From Prinia subflava (lineage: Eukaryota > Chordata > Aves > Passeriformes > Cisticolidae), in NCBI RefSeq assembly GCF_021018805.1, contig NC_086247.1, positions 145,161,378-145,225,377 of the forward strand: 64,000 nucleotides of DNA, read 5' to 3'. The position numbers were made by a program, and so were the translations under genes. Below, in pieces: positions 13,302-26,200 of this stretch. The notes beneath the pieces were generated by a model. It did not search any database, was not told the DNA's origin, and was given only the letters and a program-made list of their open reading frames with translations. Numbering within the stretch: the first letter of the stretch is position 1; the number at the start of each line of letters is the position of its first letter.

Positions 13302-16300
13302 GCAGCTCAGTCTCCCGAAGGTTCCCGCAGAATCCGTCCCTCGTTTTCCTCCTCCTCAGTCCCTGTGAATGTTCTTGGAAACCGTGACCTGACCTTACCT
13401 GTGTATCTTCTGTTGTAACCACATAGTGATAGGGTCCTTACAAACTCCTTTAGCTGGTACAAGTTCAACAGTTAAAATGTGTATTCCGTTTTTCGGGGTT
13501 TTAAACCAATTTTTAAAAATACATCAAAGCCTCGGATTAAGTGACAGAACAACCCATCCGATTCCTCCCACATCCTTGAAGCCCTGAATGTCACACTTTG
13601 AAAGCACACATTCATGTTCTTAATAGCAAATATACAATATTGTGGGTAATTAGTGCAGTCAATATAGTCTCAGAAAACAGTGTTCTGTTATATTTTGTAA
13701 CTTCTCAAAGGCTGAATAAGAGTGAGGGCCTGAAGAGGATGGTGATTGTTCCCATACAATGCCAAGCTGGAGCATGAAACAGCACTGTGGGTGTGAGCAA
13801 ACACACATCCAGGCTCTGGCAAGGAGAGCTTGCACCTTCTTATGCCAGGCTTTGGCAAGCAAATGTTTTCTTAACTGTTGTTTACTTTTCAGCTTTGTGC
13901 CATGAGAGGAGGAAAATCTGAACTATGAGTAAAAGAGGTTTGCATGGTTGTTGCAACTGGGGAGAAAACATTGGTCACGATAATGGGAAGCCAGGGGATA
14001 ATGAGCACAACTCTGACCGTGTACCTGGCACTGGCAGCACGGGAAGGGAGAGCATAGGCTCCCCTCAGGTGATGGGAAAGGTCCTGTCAGCAGTCAGCTA
14101 ATTGTCCAGAGCTGTTATGGAAAGAGCTTGTTAGTTTTATGGGATTACTGAGGAAGGAAATGGGATTCTCTCCTTCATATCTTTGCATTTCCCTCTGTAA
14201 AGCTCCGCTGTGCCATCCTTTTTTAGCCAGTAAAGTATATTTCTGTAAAAGCCTGGCTGAAGAAGAAATCTGCATTTTATGACTCTCACCGAGTTTGTCT
14301 GATCCAGGTATTTGTTGCAGCTCTCTGCAGAGGCTCTGCTCACTCCTTGTTCTGCAGGACACCTATTTGAACTGAGCATGAAGGGGTAAAGCAGCACAAA
14401 GATGGAATTTCAGAGATTGATGTGTTCTCAAAAGCCTAATGCTGTTGCAAAGTAATGCTAAAATATGTCTGTAAATGGTTTGGATATGTGATCTTGCTTC
14501 TGTGATTTCACAGGTTTAGTTGTGGCACTCTTCTAGAGGAATTTACATTATTGATAGAAAATACTCTGATTTGTTTGAATGAAGGGCCTCAGAGTAAAAT
14601 TATTGAAGGTGCCTAAGTGATCTAGGCTATTAAATTCATTTTCAAAAGTGTATATTTGGATGCTTTTTCATATGCTATCCTACATCTCCATGACTTAAGA
14701 ATCTGGGGTGCTTTTTTCCCCAAAATCTTACAAGTGTTGTGTGCTTGAAACCATATTAGGCTAATTGTTTAACTACAACACTGGAAAATATATCATTGAA
14801 TTCAGTTTGGGAAGGGGAGCTTTTATAAACTTCTAATCAGTGAAATGTTAAAAATAACAGTATCACACAGTTTTGCTGGCACAGAGGTGATGAGCATCAA
14901 TCAATATCAACCATGTTGCAATTTTGTGTTGTAGGTGTGGATATCGGTGATTCCTTCTTTTTAGCAATTAAAGAGTTACTAAAAAAAAAAAAAAGAAAGC
15001 AGAAGGCTTGTTACTTTTTGCCATACATTTTTGTATGCTTTACTTGATATATGCAGTTGCTTAATTTGTGCATCCCATTACTATAGCAGTGCAGAGCAGT
15101 TACTGCAGATGCCATCATCCTCTTAAGTACACATACTGTACATTAAGCCACATGTTTATTTTATGGCCTAAGCATTTTAGAGCTTTCCTAGCAATAACTA
15201 AAAAAACTAATGGAGTATAAATGAGAAAATTGCCTTTTTCATTTGATAATTTAGGTTTAACAGGATTCTTTTATTGCTTTAGCTAACACAAAATTGCAGA
15301 TCAGGGCAGATGAGATCAGTTTGAGCTGTATCAGCAAGTGTTTGAAGTAGATTTACTGTGAGCCACGTACTTCAGCTTTCTGAAAATACAGGTAGTTGTA
15401 TGCAAACAAACTGTCCAAAGAATCAAAACTGGGGTATCCTAAGCCAAGCCCTCTGATTGCTGGGTGGAATGATTTCCCAGTGTGAGATGCTGTGCCATCA
15501 CCCACTGCCAGTGGGCTAATGGGGCTTTACCACAGATTTCTGCCCTGGGATTCATTAGTGTTTGCCTCCTGACTGTCCCTGTGCGTACCACAAACATGAC
15601 TGACGAGCCTTTCGTTGCACTTCAGGAATATTTTTTAATTGTTCTTTTGCAAATATTTGCATTTCATAATAGCAAGTTCAGGGTGATCCCTATTAATTCA
15701 CAAGCAGCTGAGTATGGGACTTCATGCTTCAGAGTTTATTTAGTGTAGATTAGAGGGCATTAATCTTCCCCAAGGCTAATGGGGCAGGAATGTATTGTTT
15801 TATTCATCCTTGTAGAGCAGTTTACACAGCAGAAAGATGCAGTCTTACTCAGAGGGTTGGAGCATCTCCCACTGACCGTCATCGACAATCCTGCTATTTC
15901 AGCCATGTTCTGTAGAGTTCTTCCACAAAGAGGTGCAAGGCTTATTCTGTTGACTGTAAACAACCACACAGAATATTTCATCTCTGCATAGCACACTGTT
16001 CACGCCTCTCAATAAATGCCCTTCTTCTGGGGGTGATAATCTGCTGCAGGGTCAATTAGTGAAACGCAGGTTTCAGTTGCACCAGGGCAGTCTAGAGGGG
16101 TCTGACTATCCATTTCCCAGGAAGATGCCAAAGCCATGGATGAAGCCACAGAGATGGATTTGCCATGCAGGGCGGGTATTTCTCTTCACTGCAGTTGACT
16201 TAATCCCTGTGATCTGGTGAAGGATGTTATTCAGGCCAACCCCCAGTGACTTGCACTGGGCATGGGATGCACCCCATGTTCACTGTCAGGTTGAGCTGAG

Positions 16301-17880
16301 ATTCTGCCTGAGGACCAGGATCACCTGAGAGCCCAAAGTCAAGTGAGACCCACCATCCTTCTCTGTTCAATTTTCTGCTGATCTTTAGTAAACTCATTGC
16401 AATTGAAGCTGGGGCTGGTGCCTGACTCCTGGCCACAAACAGCATGTGTTTAATATTGGACACGCTCACATTCTTGACAAAGACAGATGGAGTGTACAGG
16501 TTCTGTTTGTGTGGTTGAATCTTTAAAGGACATTTTAGGGGGCAACCTGCAGGAGAGCAATTTAACCCCACTGCTCCTCGCTGGTCAGAGGCAGAAATCC
16601 CTGTTTTCCCCACACAGCTGCTGTCCCTGAGCAGGGCAGGACCTGACCAGACTCCTCCTGAGGCAGGCAGTGTGTCCAGGTAGGAGGGACAGAAAGGTGG
16701 TTGTCACCAGAGTTGGTATTTCAGAGGAGTAAAAGCACAGTTGCTCTCTGCAGCCTTTGTCTTTCCCATGACATGGGCTGGGACTTAGAGTGGTGGAGAG
16801 GCAGGACAACAGCATTCCCCAAATCCCAGATCCCTGCAGTTCAGCCTGAGGCACAGGGCTGAACAACAGTGTGGGGTTTGCTGTTGGCCTCAGGTGTTCA
16901 GGTGTGTAACCATTGCTGTTGGCCGCTGTCGTGGGACCTGCTGCAGCCCAGGTAACTCCCATCCCAGTGGAAGCCCTTGGCCAGGAATTTCCTTCAGCAG
17001 AAAATCACAAATCCAAATCTCGATCCAGTAGCAAAACAAGCCAGATTATTTTTATAGAAGCTACTAAATGTTTAACTCATCTCAAAATATTTTTAGAATC
17101 TAATCCCATGACTAAACCTTGTCCCTGTCTCCAGCATGCATGCAGAACCAATTCCCATCCATCCCCAGAGGAATGACAGCTATAGTACCTGTAAGGAGTT
17201 CATGCTTTATTAGTCAAGTGGAACATTAATAAAACCTGGGCCACTTCATAATTTCCAGAACAGTCATTAATTAAAAAACCTGTTTATTGGAACAGAAAAC
17301 AAGTATTTGATTAGCTTTGTTACAGAACAATAGCTGTCCTCATTTTTATTCTGCATATTTTATTCTTTCTTTAGAAAATTCTCTTAAGAAGCATTTGAGA
17401 TAATTCGCTTTTTAAAACTGTACAGTTTCTATGGTTTTGCTTTTTAAATGAGAGTACAATTTGTAGATTTGATTATTGTATTTTTCTGTTAATATTACAT
17501 TGGGCATTACAAAAGCATTCCCCACCACAGTGAAAAAAAAAGTGATCCTGTTGGTTTATTGTAAAAGTAAAAAAATAATTAAAATTGCAGAACTGTGGCG
17601 TACTCAATCCAATTAGAGCATGACTCTTTACTGCTCTTCATTTACCACATGAGAAAAAAAAATAAAGTTACACCAGCAAGATTTCATTTGAAGCTGTTCA
17701 TGCATGCTGTTTGTACTGTATTTGATGGCATAATATTGTTTTGTTTACAACCTTTTCTTTCTTGTCATTCTATTACATTCTTTATATGTATATAGTTAAA
17801 AAAAAAAAAGATTATACAAAGTATTTTGTTCTACCTCTGTAAAAATCATATTTGTGAATAAAGTCACGTTGTCTGTGGAG
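13302..17880 (+). other. PTPRN2: PTPRN2 3' untranslated region (probable, to distal poly(A) site)
   Basis: After the stop codon there is no further splice-linked coding sequence. The distal 600 bases (about 17280-17880) have the look of a conserved vertebrate 3' UTR end: AT-rich, with T-runs, TGTA elements and a final AATAAA at 17857. Candidate earlier signals are ATTAAA at 14967-14972 (just before a 14-A run), AATAAA at 16011-16016, 17228-17233 and 17661-17666. If only the ATTAAA site is used, the UTR is about 1.7 kb. If the distal one is used, it is about 4.6 kb. The segment 16.1-17.0 kb is GC-richer and carries two overlapping minus-strand frames (128 and 125 codons) that I take to be chance. 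The extent is inferred, not shown. Confidence 0.55.
17857..17862 (+). terminator. PTPRN2: Distal polyadenylation signal AATAAA of PTPRN2
   Basis: A canonical hexamer followed within 10-20 bases by a GT-rich element (GTTGTCTGTGG), the usual arrangement of a strong cleavage and polyadenylation site. Cleavage would be expected at about 17875-17885. The sequence upstream is UTR-like and downstream it changes character, so this is my preferred gene end. Confidence 0.65.
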
Positions 17881-19479
17881 TATGGTATTGTGAATACAGC
17901 ATTAAGAGCTGGTGCTTTGCTTTTATTTGGGGGGTGGAGGCAGTGCCGATGTCTCTTGTTGGAGGGGTGGGGTCTGACTATCCAAGGTGGGAATTAATAG
18001 CAGGGAAATGTTTTTGGGAAGGAAAAGCTGGTGGATCAGACCATTACAAAATGGAAAAGGATTTATAGTTTTAAAATAGTCGAAGTTCATAGGAGTATTT
18101 GAACAGGTAATGGAAACCTCTCATTGTTACATTAAAGAAGGTTTAGAGGAATAAAGTATAAGGTTACCACACAAAACCAGCATTCAGTAAAGGGACTTTT
18201 TCCTGGGGTATAGGAAGTCATTTCCCATAAGCACTGTCAATTATGTGAAGGTTTGGATCTTGCCATGAAATATCTACTGTTAGCTGTCAGAGCAGTCTTT
18301 GGGTTTAGACAGCCCTGGCATGGCAGTTTTCATGGTCCTGTGTTATGTGTTAAAATTTCACTTGTGTTTTGAAGAAGGCTCAAAATATGCTTGCCACTTA
18401 CCTGGAAATCACTAGAAAAAGGTAAACAGAAATGTAAAGTGGTCCTGGTCCAGCTCACTTCCTTCCCATCAGAAGAATCACATTTTACATTCTTTAACCT
18501 TGTTTGTGTAGTTGCATGTTTTAATATCTGTGCCTTTCTCAGTGTAAGAAGGTGACTTTCATCTTGGAAGCAAAATATATGCACCATTACAGCTATTTTC
18601 CTGTTGGTGTAATTTAGGAGGCCTTTCATCTCCAAGACAGCTTTCTGAGAACTCTGGTAACATCAGATGGAGGACAAAAAGAGAAATGTGTTTAACTGTC
18701 TAAGTACTGGAGCACTGTGACTCTTGTAGGTGACCCTGGAGCCATCAGTTGTGCATCATTCATTCATGCAGGCAGTGCTGCTCTGGCCTCACACTGCACA
18801 GGTGCACACAGCTGTAAAAACAAGTGCAGATGCTGTTCCTGTTCTGGATGCTGAGCAGAGTGCACCCATAGGGAGGGGGAGCAGGTAGGCTGGGTTTGAT
18901 CTTGGCTTACACACAGGAACTTTCAAGCACTGTGTGCTTGAAACAGCTGAGTCATTGGGGAAATTCTTTTTAGGTCAAAAATTAATTTCTCACCTTGAGA
19001 GTGCACCAGTTAACCCCTCAGGTATATCAGCAATACAGATAAAAGACTCAATGACCAGACTGGGAATTCAGACCTAGTAAGGTTTGGGGTATTTGGCTGA
19101 TGTACTGCCCTGCCCCAGATTTTTTCTGTGGTAGCTTTGGTCACACTTCTCAAAGGTACAGGAATGTGTTGCTGCCATCATTTCCAGCACATAGTACAGG
19201 TGGGATTCACCTTAACCAGCCTCTGAGCAGCTTTTCATGGACTTCTACAAACCACCAACTGGTCATAAGCTTCCTTGGTGGTCAATAAAGGAAAACAGAG
19301 CATTTTTAGAGTGGGAATTACCTGGTTTGACTTCCACTTCACCATGAGGTGATTCATCCTATTCACCCCATACACTGAAACAGGGAATAAAATTTTACTA
19401 TGTGCTAAGTACAAAAGCATGTCCTTTCTAGACTGTAATCCAAACTACATTGGATCACTTGTGCAACAAAGGGAAGTGA
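17881..19479. other. Intergenic, no gene seen
   Basis: DNA just downstream of the probable PTPRN2 end. I see no exon-like sequence, no RNA gene and no confident repeat. The longest open frame (minus strand, 18330-18635, 101 codons) has no recognisable motif. Confidence 0.6.
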
Positions 19480-20290
19480 TTTCTGATTTTATAGACCATG
19501 AATTTATAGACATCCTTATCCTATTCCTTCTTAGTTTCTCCTGTTCGACACAATGACTCATGTCCCCTCTTACAGATGCTCTCCTGTGCCTTTGAGCACC
19601 TTTGCTGCCCTTCTCCTGTACTAGTCCAATTCTGTTTGTACCACACTCCAAGGTACACAGGGCCCAGGCAATGGTCCAGTGTCACAGTGATGTTTTTAGA
19701 TATTTCAAATATTTTCCTCTTCTTTTTAATGTCTAATGTTTTATTGCCCTTCTCCACTGCTGACCATTGAGGTTCTGCTCACAGACACTCATTCGCAGCA
19801 AGACGAAATGCTTTTCTTTAGGTCATCTTCATATCTCTATTGTTAAGATGTATTTCATGATATTTATTACTTTATCACCAGTGATTTCATCTGCCATCCT
19901 CACAGTCCTACAGTATCACAAGGTCTCTCCATGACACTGCACAGCTACTTTTGTTTTTATAATGGTAGGTTATAATGTGTCATTCACACTCTGCTACCTC
20001 CTCCTTTTTCCTGTTGTTTAAAGTGAGGAATCACCACCACTAAAAAATTGTCCCTTACTTCAAAACATTTTTCTTAACTTTTAATCCCTCATTAATCCAC
20101 AAAAAACTTCCCCATAATACAATGGCAGCTCAATTTCTGTAAGCACCTTTCATGAGACAGCTTTCGCCGAATGCTTTTAGGAAAGCCAAATACAAAATAA
20201 TCCCACACATCATTGAACTCACTGATTCCTTTAAAGTCTCTTAGGAGGCTTTTGCAACACAGCTTTCCCCTGCAAAAGCCTTATTGCTTC
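19480..20290 (-). repeat. Ancient L3/CR1-type LINE relic
   Basis: The plus strand reads like the reverse complement of an old LINE 3' half. Around 19730-19800 is a 'tttattgcccttctccactgctgac' type block. Around 20140-20285 is a block like 'gagacag..ttcgccgaatgcttttaggaaagccaaatacaaaataatcc ... ctttcccctgcaaaagcc'. In CR1/L3 elements that block encodes the reverse-transcriptase region that warns of lost frame in alignments of old copies. No frame is open. Divergence is much greater than in the 28-kb CR1, which suggests an early amniote insertion. Edges and subfamily are uncertain. Confidence 0.45.
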
Positions 20291-23200
20291 TCCCTCTTTA
20301 CACCATCAGTTATGCAGGATCTAGACACAGGGGTGTGGACACAAGTTATAGAGTAGGACACAATAAAATAGCTTTGGTATCCTTTGGAGTCAGTGGAGAG
20401 CTACTGGATGAGCTAAAAATGGAGCTGTGGAGTTCAGTGCAACCCCACTCAGCACAGCACTTGGAGCACATAGCTCAGGTCATTCCCAGGCAAGTTTTGA
20501 GTATCTCCAGACATGCAGACTCCTCTGGGTCCTCTTTGTTAAAAGTATATTTTGAAGATCTCATTGAAACTTCTCTTGATGCTGCTTGATTGCCAACCAG
20601 CTCCCCAAAAAGGAGATGCCTTGTGCAGAATCCCTCTCTAGGTTCCACCACCAAGGTTGTCATTGCAGAGCACACTCAGGCAAGTAGCACACATGGAAGG
20701 GTTTATAAATAAACTGTTAACCTATGAGATTAATCCCACCCTCTGGGCAGGATTCAGTGCTTGCTGAGTTGGTTGATGTCACTGCAGATGCTGTGGGTCC
20801 CCTGCCCAGACTGCAACACTCCTGCCAAATGTCTGACTCTGAGGTCTGGTGGTTTGTTTGCCAGCTCTGTTCTGGTGGCTTAAATCTCCTGAAGTGCCTC
20901 AAATGTTGTTGTATGCCTGCATTCAGAGATCCGAATCCCACATCATGCATCTAGTAGTTGGAGTCTGTATCTTCTACCAAAATTGAAGGTATGGGAGGCA
21001 ATTTGACAGGAAAGCAGCTTCCCAGATAACTCACCACTCCAAAACAGGCAGCAGCTTCTGAAAACCCTTGTTTTACTGTCAGAGCTGGATTCCAGGCAGG
21101 GCTGTGACTTCAGCAGCATCACTGGAGTGTGTGCCAAGCTGAGCATGAGGTGCTGCAGGGACCACAGCAGGGCACAGCTGGAGAGCAGCCCTTGTGCTGG
21201 GTAGCACTAAAAGGCTTTGTGTACCTCACAGCCAGTGACAGCGTTGTGTGGGATCACAGCACTGTTGCTTTCCAGCACAAGAGGGCAAAAGAGGGAAAAC
21301 TGGCCAAAAGCATGAGTTCACATAAAATAACACCTAGTGTACAGCAGTATTCCAGTAGCACTTGTTTCTAAATGTGGCATCCATTTCCTGCACCCAGGAA
21401 GTCTGCTCCATTTTTCAAAATGTTTCATTTGTATTGTCCAAGCTGGAAATACTTGTTCCTGAAGGTGGATATTGCAATAGGGAGCATCACAAGAGCAGCT
21501 CTTGAGGTGTTCCTGATGCTGCACCTGAGCTGTTGAGCAGAGGCCAAAGTGGACCCACAGCCTTGTGATCCTGATAAAAGCAGTGCCAAGGCTGAAAGGA
21601 AGCCAGAGCTCTGGTAAGTGGCTGAAGGGGAAAAACAAACCTCTGCTTTTTCCAGAAGAACCTTTTCATTTTTTAGATATTTCTTTCCATAAGCAGGAAT
21701 ACACATTGCTTTTTGAAAGGGGAGATTGATTTAACGTCTGGTGTGTCTAGCTGTCCATGGTTGAAGGAGCTGGGTAAGTGGCCTGACTCAGTGAGGTGTT
21801 CCTTGCAGAACAGGTCTTTAGCATTGACTTTCTCATCTGTTCTACTCTTCATTCTAAAAAGACATGGTATTTTCATTATATTCAAATATGGTAATATAGA
21901 AGCTGAAGTAACTTGCTGGGATGTGTTAGGGTTAATCTGAAATTAATTACCTTTCTGCCCATGCCATATGTTTCCATTGCAAAGACCCTCAAGACAGGCA
22001 ACCAAGCCAAACTGTTTTCCTAAGCAGTTAGGAAAGGTAGGACTTGGCTTTCCTTACATTTATAGCACTAAATGCTGAGCTTTTTGAAGAAACACTTTGA
22101 TTGTGTTTATGTTAAATTACCCTTTTATTTTTTTCTCTGCAGTTCAGAGAATAAAGACACTATAACAACATGATGAGCTAATGAGATGACTTAGGAAATA
22201 AAATATTTCTTGATGCACTACTAGCTCATAGACATCCAGGTATTTGGTTCTGGAAGATTTTGTTATGGCTCTGTTTGCTGAACCAGACCCTTGGAGTCTC
22301 AGTTGTGCCAAATTTCTGCCCTGCTCAAATTCCACACCCTTTATCCTCCATGGCCAAGAGGCCAAATGGAGATGGATGTACTTTGTAGGCTGGTCCCCCT
22401 CTGACATCAAGATGTGAGACACATGAATAAAATCTTGCAGGAAAGATGTGGGTGCTTGCTGTGCAGCAGAGAGCTTACAGCAGGGATTCCCATATCATCG
22501 CATTCACCAAGGAATGGACTGGTTGGACACCTTTGTAGTGATCTACCAGAGCTGTCATCTCACTGCTGAGCAAGTTCCAGTCTCTAATAATCTTCTTCTG
22601 CTCAGTTAAAAATAAAAATAACACTTTTTCATCAGTGTTGTAGGTATTTATCCTGGAAGATCTTCACAGATCTCCTTTTTCTGCATCTAACTTGCTTTTC
22701 TGTAAGTTGCCAACACAATGTCTAATGTGCACAGAACCACATAAATGTTCACAAAAGTTCTTTTTTTTAGCAGAATGCTGGCTTGAAAAAGCTTTTTTAA
22801 TTCTTTTTGGTGAACTCCAGTCCTGTAAAAGCAGGACTTATGTAAATGGCAGGCACAAGCAGCCCTGCCATACATAACCAGTGCTGGTCCCCCCTCCTAA
22901 AGCAAACTCCTGTAGCTATATACACTTGTCTAGCTGCCTCTGACCAGTGTGAGTCACTGAGACCATCTCATTTCAAATGTTTCTTCAGAATAGATGGCTG
23001 ATGCTGCATGAGTTACACCATTTCTAATGTATGTCAATTAATTAACAATTTAATGCTGGCTGAAAATGCCATTATAGCTTTTACTTTTGGCTTCTGTGAA
23101 AGCTCATTTAATATTATTAAGTATTTTAAGTCAGGGAAAAGTAATTTAATTACTTGTCTGAGTTTCCCTTTAATGCACAATGAGATATAGAGGGTTGGGC

Positions 23201-26200
23201 AAGAAGGAAAGGAAGCATAAGGATAAACTTGATAAACTTCTGCCTGTATCCAGGGTCAGGGAATGCACTGGCAGATTAGACCTTCCAGGAGACAAGAGGT
23301 GAGAGCACAGCAGTGTACCACTCAGAGATATTTTTCTAAACCCTCCAATAAGTATTTACTTACACACACTTTCCTCTCCCCACACCATCTGCTCCCCTAC
23401 CCTTCAGCAAGTAATGTAGGTATAGAAGGTGGGATTTGCTTCCTCTAATCCAAACAGCTAAAATTAAGTAGTAGTCCTAGATAATCCTTTCAGCTTTCTT
23501 CCAAATCAGCAGAGAGAAAGAAACAGTGGTAAATTACTTAGTCCAGAATTATCCGTGGGCTAAGAGCTGAAAAATACTATTCCCAGTGGAAAATACAGGC
23601 TGGGCATTAGGCAGGCAGGCAGGACATTACTGAAATAGCCTCCCTTGCAGAAGGAAAGCGTCATGAGATGTGGAAGGACTCCCACCTGGCTTTAGGACTC
23701 CCATGGAAGCTGCCATTCCCCAGCATGTTCAGGGCTCTGATGAGGGACATTGCATCTCCTGTGGGGATGTTGCACTGCCAAGAGGCAGCTGCTGGACCCA
23801 GCTCCCACAGATTCTCACTGGTGTGCCAGGAGGACTGCAGCACAAAGCTGAGAGGGAGGATTGCCCCTGCATGAGCCAGATTTGGGTAAGGATTATGAAT
23901 AACTGGCACTTTGAAGTTAGGGGAAAAAAAGGACATTTGTTTTTCTTTTTTAGCTAGAGACTATAAAACGAATACCAGGTGGTGTTCCAGTACTTAGGTC
24001 TGCCCCTTGTACTGTGATACAGGTTTGCTCTTCAGCCATCTTCACCCTTTTAAATTCACCAGTTACCCACAATGAGGGTGAAGGTGGTAGGCAGCAGCTC
24101 TGGGATCCTGAACCAGAGAGGAGAAGCTGCCCTGGCATGGTGTGAAGTGGCTCAGGCATAGATGGGGATGGAAGGAAACTCTTCAGCAAAGTTTGAAGCC
24201 ATCTGGGGGATTTTGTTGCCATATGGGTTAGCACCTTGTCCATGCCAGAGATGCAGAATCACCTCCTGGCCCACAATCCAGCCTTCTTTTCACCATGTTT
24301 CAGCCAAAATTTCACTCTTACTCAACTTTTGGTGAAGCATAGGGGAGCCTATTGCACTCACTTCGTGCCCAAGTTGAGTCAGTGAAGGAGCTTTTGTGCA
24401 GTAACAGAACAAGCAGCTCCTGATCGGAGAAGGGACAAAGGTGTGAGGTTTTCCATTGCACACTGTGGTCTCCCCTGACCTCAAAGGCTCTGAGACCAGG
24501 CAGCAGCCCTTGAGCACAACAGGCTTGGAGCTAAACAATGGTCTGCCCTCCTACAGGACCAAACACAGGAGGAAGGAGAGATCAGCACCAAGGAAGCTGA
24601 GCAGGGGTTTCTTTCCCTGCCTCACCTAAGCGTGAGATATGCTGATAATGCCATCATTTTGTGAATGACAAGATCTTATTCCCCTAGAGAGAGGGGCATA
24701 AATTCATTAGCCAAGCAAAGGGCTCAGAGGTGAATCATGACAGGCCCGGTAATCTGATAAAAAGAAATGTTTCCTTAATAAAATACAGATGGAAAGCTTT
24801 ATTATTGTTATTTAAAAATCCTGTCTGTCCCATTGAAAGACCAGCAGGTAAAGGATATGGTAGAGATAATTTTTGCTGGCTCTGGGAAAAAGTGAGCTAT
24901 GGACAGAGGGGACAGGACAGGTTTGCACTTTTCACCTGACTGGTCTGGAGACTTTATTGCTCCTATTCCTTAAGTTCCTTCATGTCTGCCAGGCTACAAT
25001 AATCCAGTTTACTCTCCTTTCATATTTGACTTAACACCAGAAGCTCTGCTGTGTCTGAACATCTTCTGGCACTTGAAGGGCAGCCAAATGACTTTGTAGC
25101 ACCTTGCTAACTTTCTCTTTGATATATTTTTTCCTAAGCTTTGTTTATTTTTGAAAATGCATTCTGTTGACCAGTTGCAACTAATAGGACTGTGCCTATG
25201 ACTTTTGGCTGCAATTTTGTGTTGATTTCTCTGCTAACACAGTATTTTCTCTCTATGGACCATACCTTGCAACAGATGTTTATCTGTGCAACTATCTCTG
25301 GAGTTGTTTTAGAGAGATATATATGTCTTACAAATCTAGATATAAATAACAACAGCAGGAAAAAAAGAAGAGAATAAATAAGAGCATAGCTATGTGGATG
25401 GCTAACAGATGGATAAATGTCCCTCCAGACATTTGTGCTGGATGAAACAGCGTCACAGCACTCCTACCAGGCACATGTTCACTTACTCATGGTTGGACAT
25501 CTATAATTTTTGGTGTAGGAGACAACATTGGCTCTGCTGGGGTCTGGGAGTTATTCTGGATCTGCTGGTATCCCCACACCATGTTGGCAGCAGTGCCTCT
25601 CCCACCAGTCCCCTCCAGTGATTCCACTAACACAAGGTGTTTCTAACTGGTCGGGAGCTGAAAATCTGATAGAAGGGTAAAAGCTGGAAGAGATAAAGGC
25701 ATTTTAACTGGTAAAGCAAGAACCACACAATGTGCAAAGTAAATCAAAGAATTCCTTTACCACTTCCCATGGGCAGGCAGGTGTTCAGCCATCCCCAGGA
25801 AAGCAGGGCTCCATCACACATAGCAGTGACTTGGGGAAAAAACCCACCATCACTCCAAATGTTCTTCACTCCCTCCTTCTTCCCCCTGCTTTATATACTG
25901 AGCATGAAGCCATATGGTCTGGGACACTCCCTGGCCCTGCAGGGGTCAGCTGTCCTGGCTCTGTTTTCTTCCAATATCTTGAGCACCTCCAGCCACCTTT
26001 GCTGGCAGGGTGGTATGAAAAGCAGAAAAGGCCTTGGCTTTGTGCTTGGCCCTGCTCAGCAATGACAAAAACATCTCTACATTATCAAAGCTGTTTGCAG
26101 CACAAATCCAAAACACAGCCTCATACTAGAAACCGTGAAGAAAATTAACTCCATCCCAGACAAAACCATTACAGTGATACCTTACACCATCCTCCCTTTA

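Noticed and set aside
16227..16962. Two long minus-strand frames (128 and 125 codons) within the PTPRN2 3' UTR
   Set aside because: They have low-information composition, no recognisable domain and no splice or poly(A) context; GC-rich sequence gives such frames by chance.
1..17880. Search for miR-153 (PTPRN2-hosted microRNA) and other small RNA hairpins
   Set aside because: The mature miR-153 sequence is not present on either strand as far as I can read; its host intron is probably further upstream.
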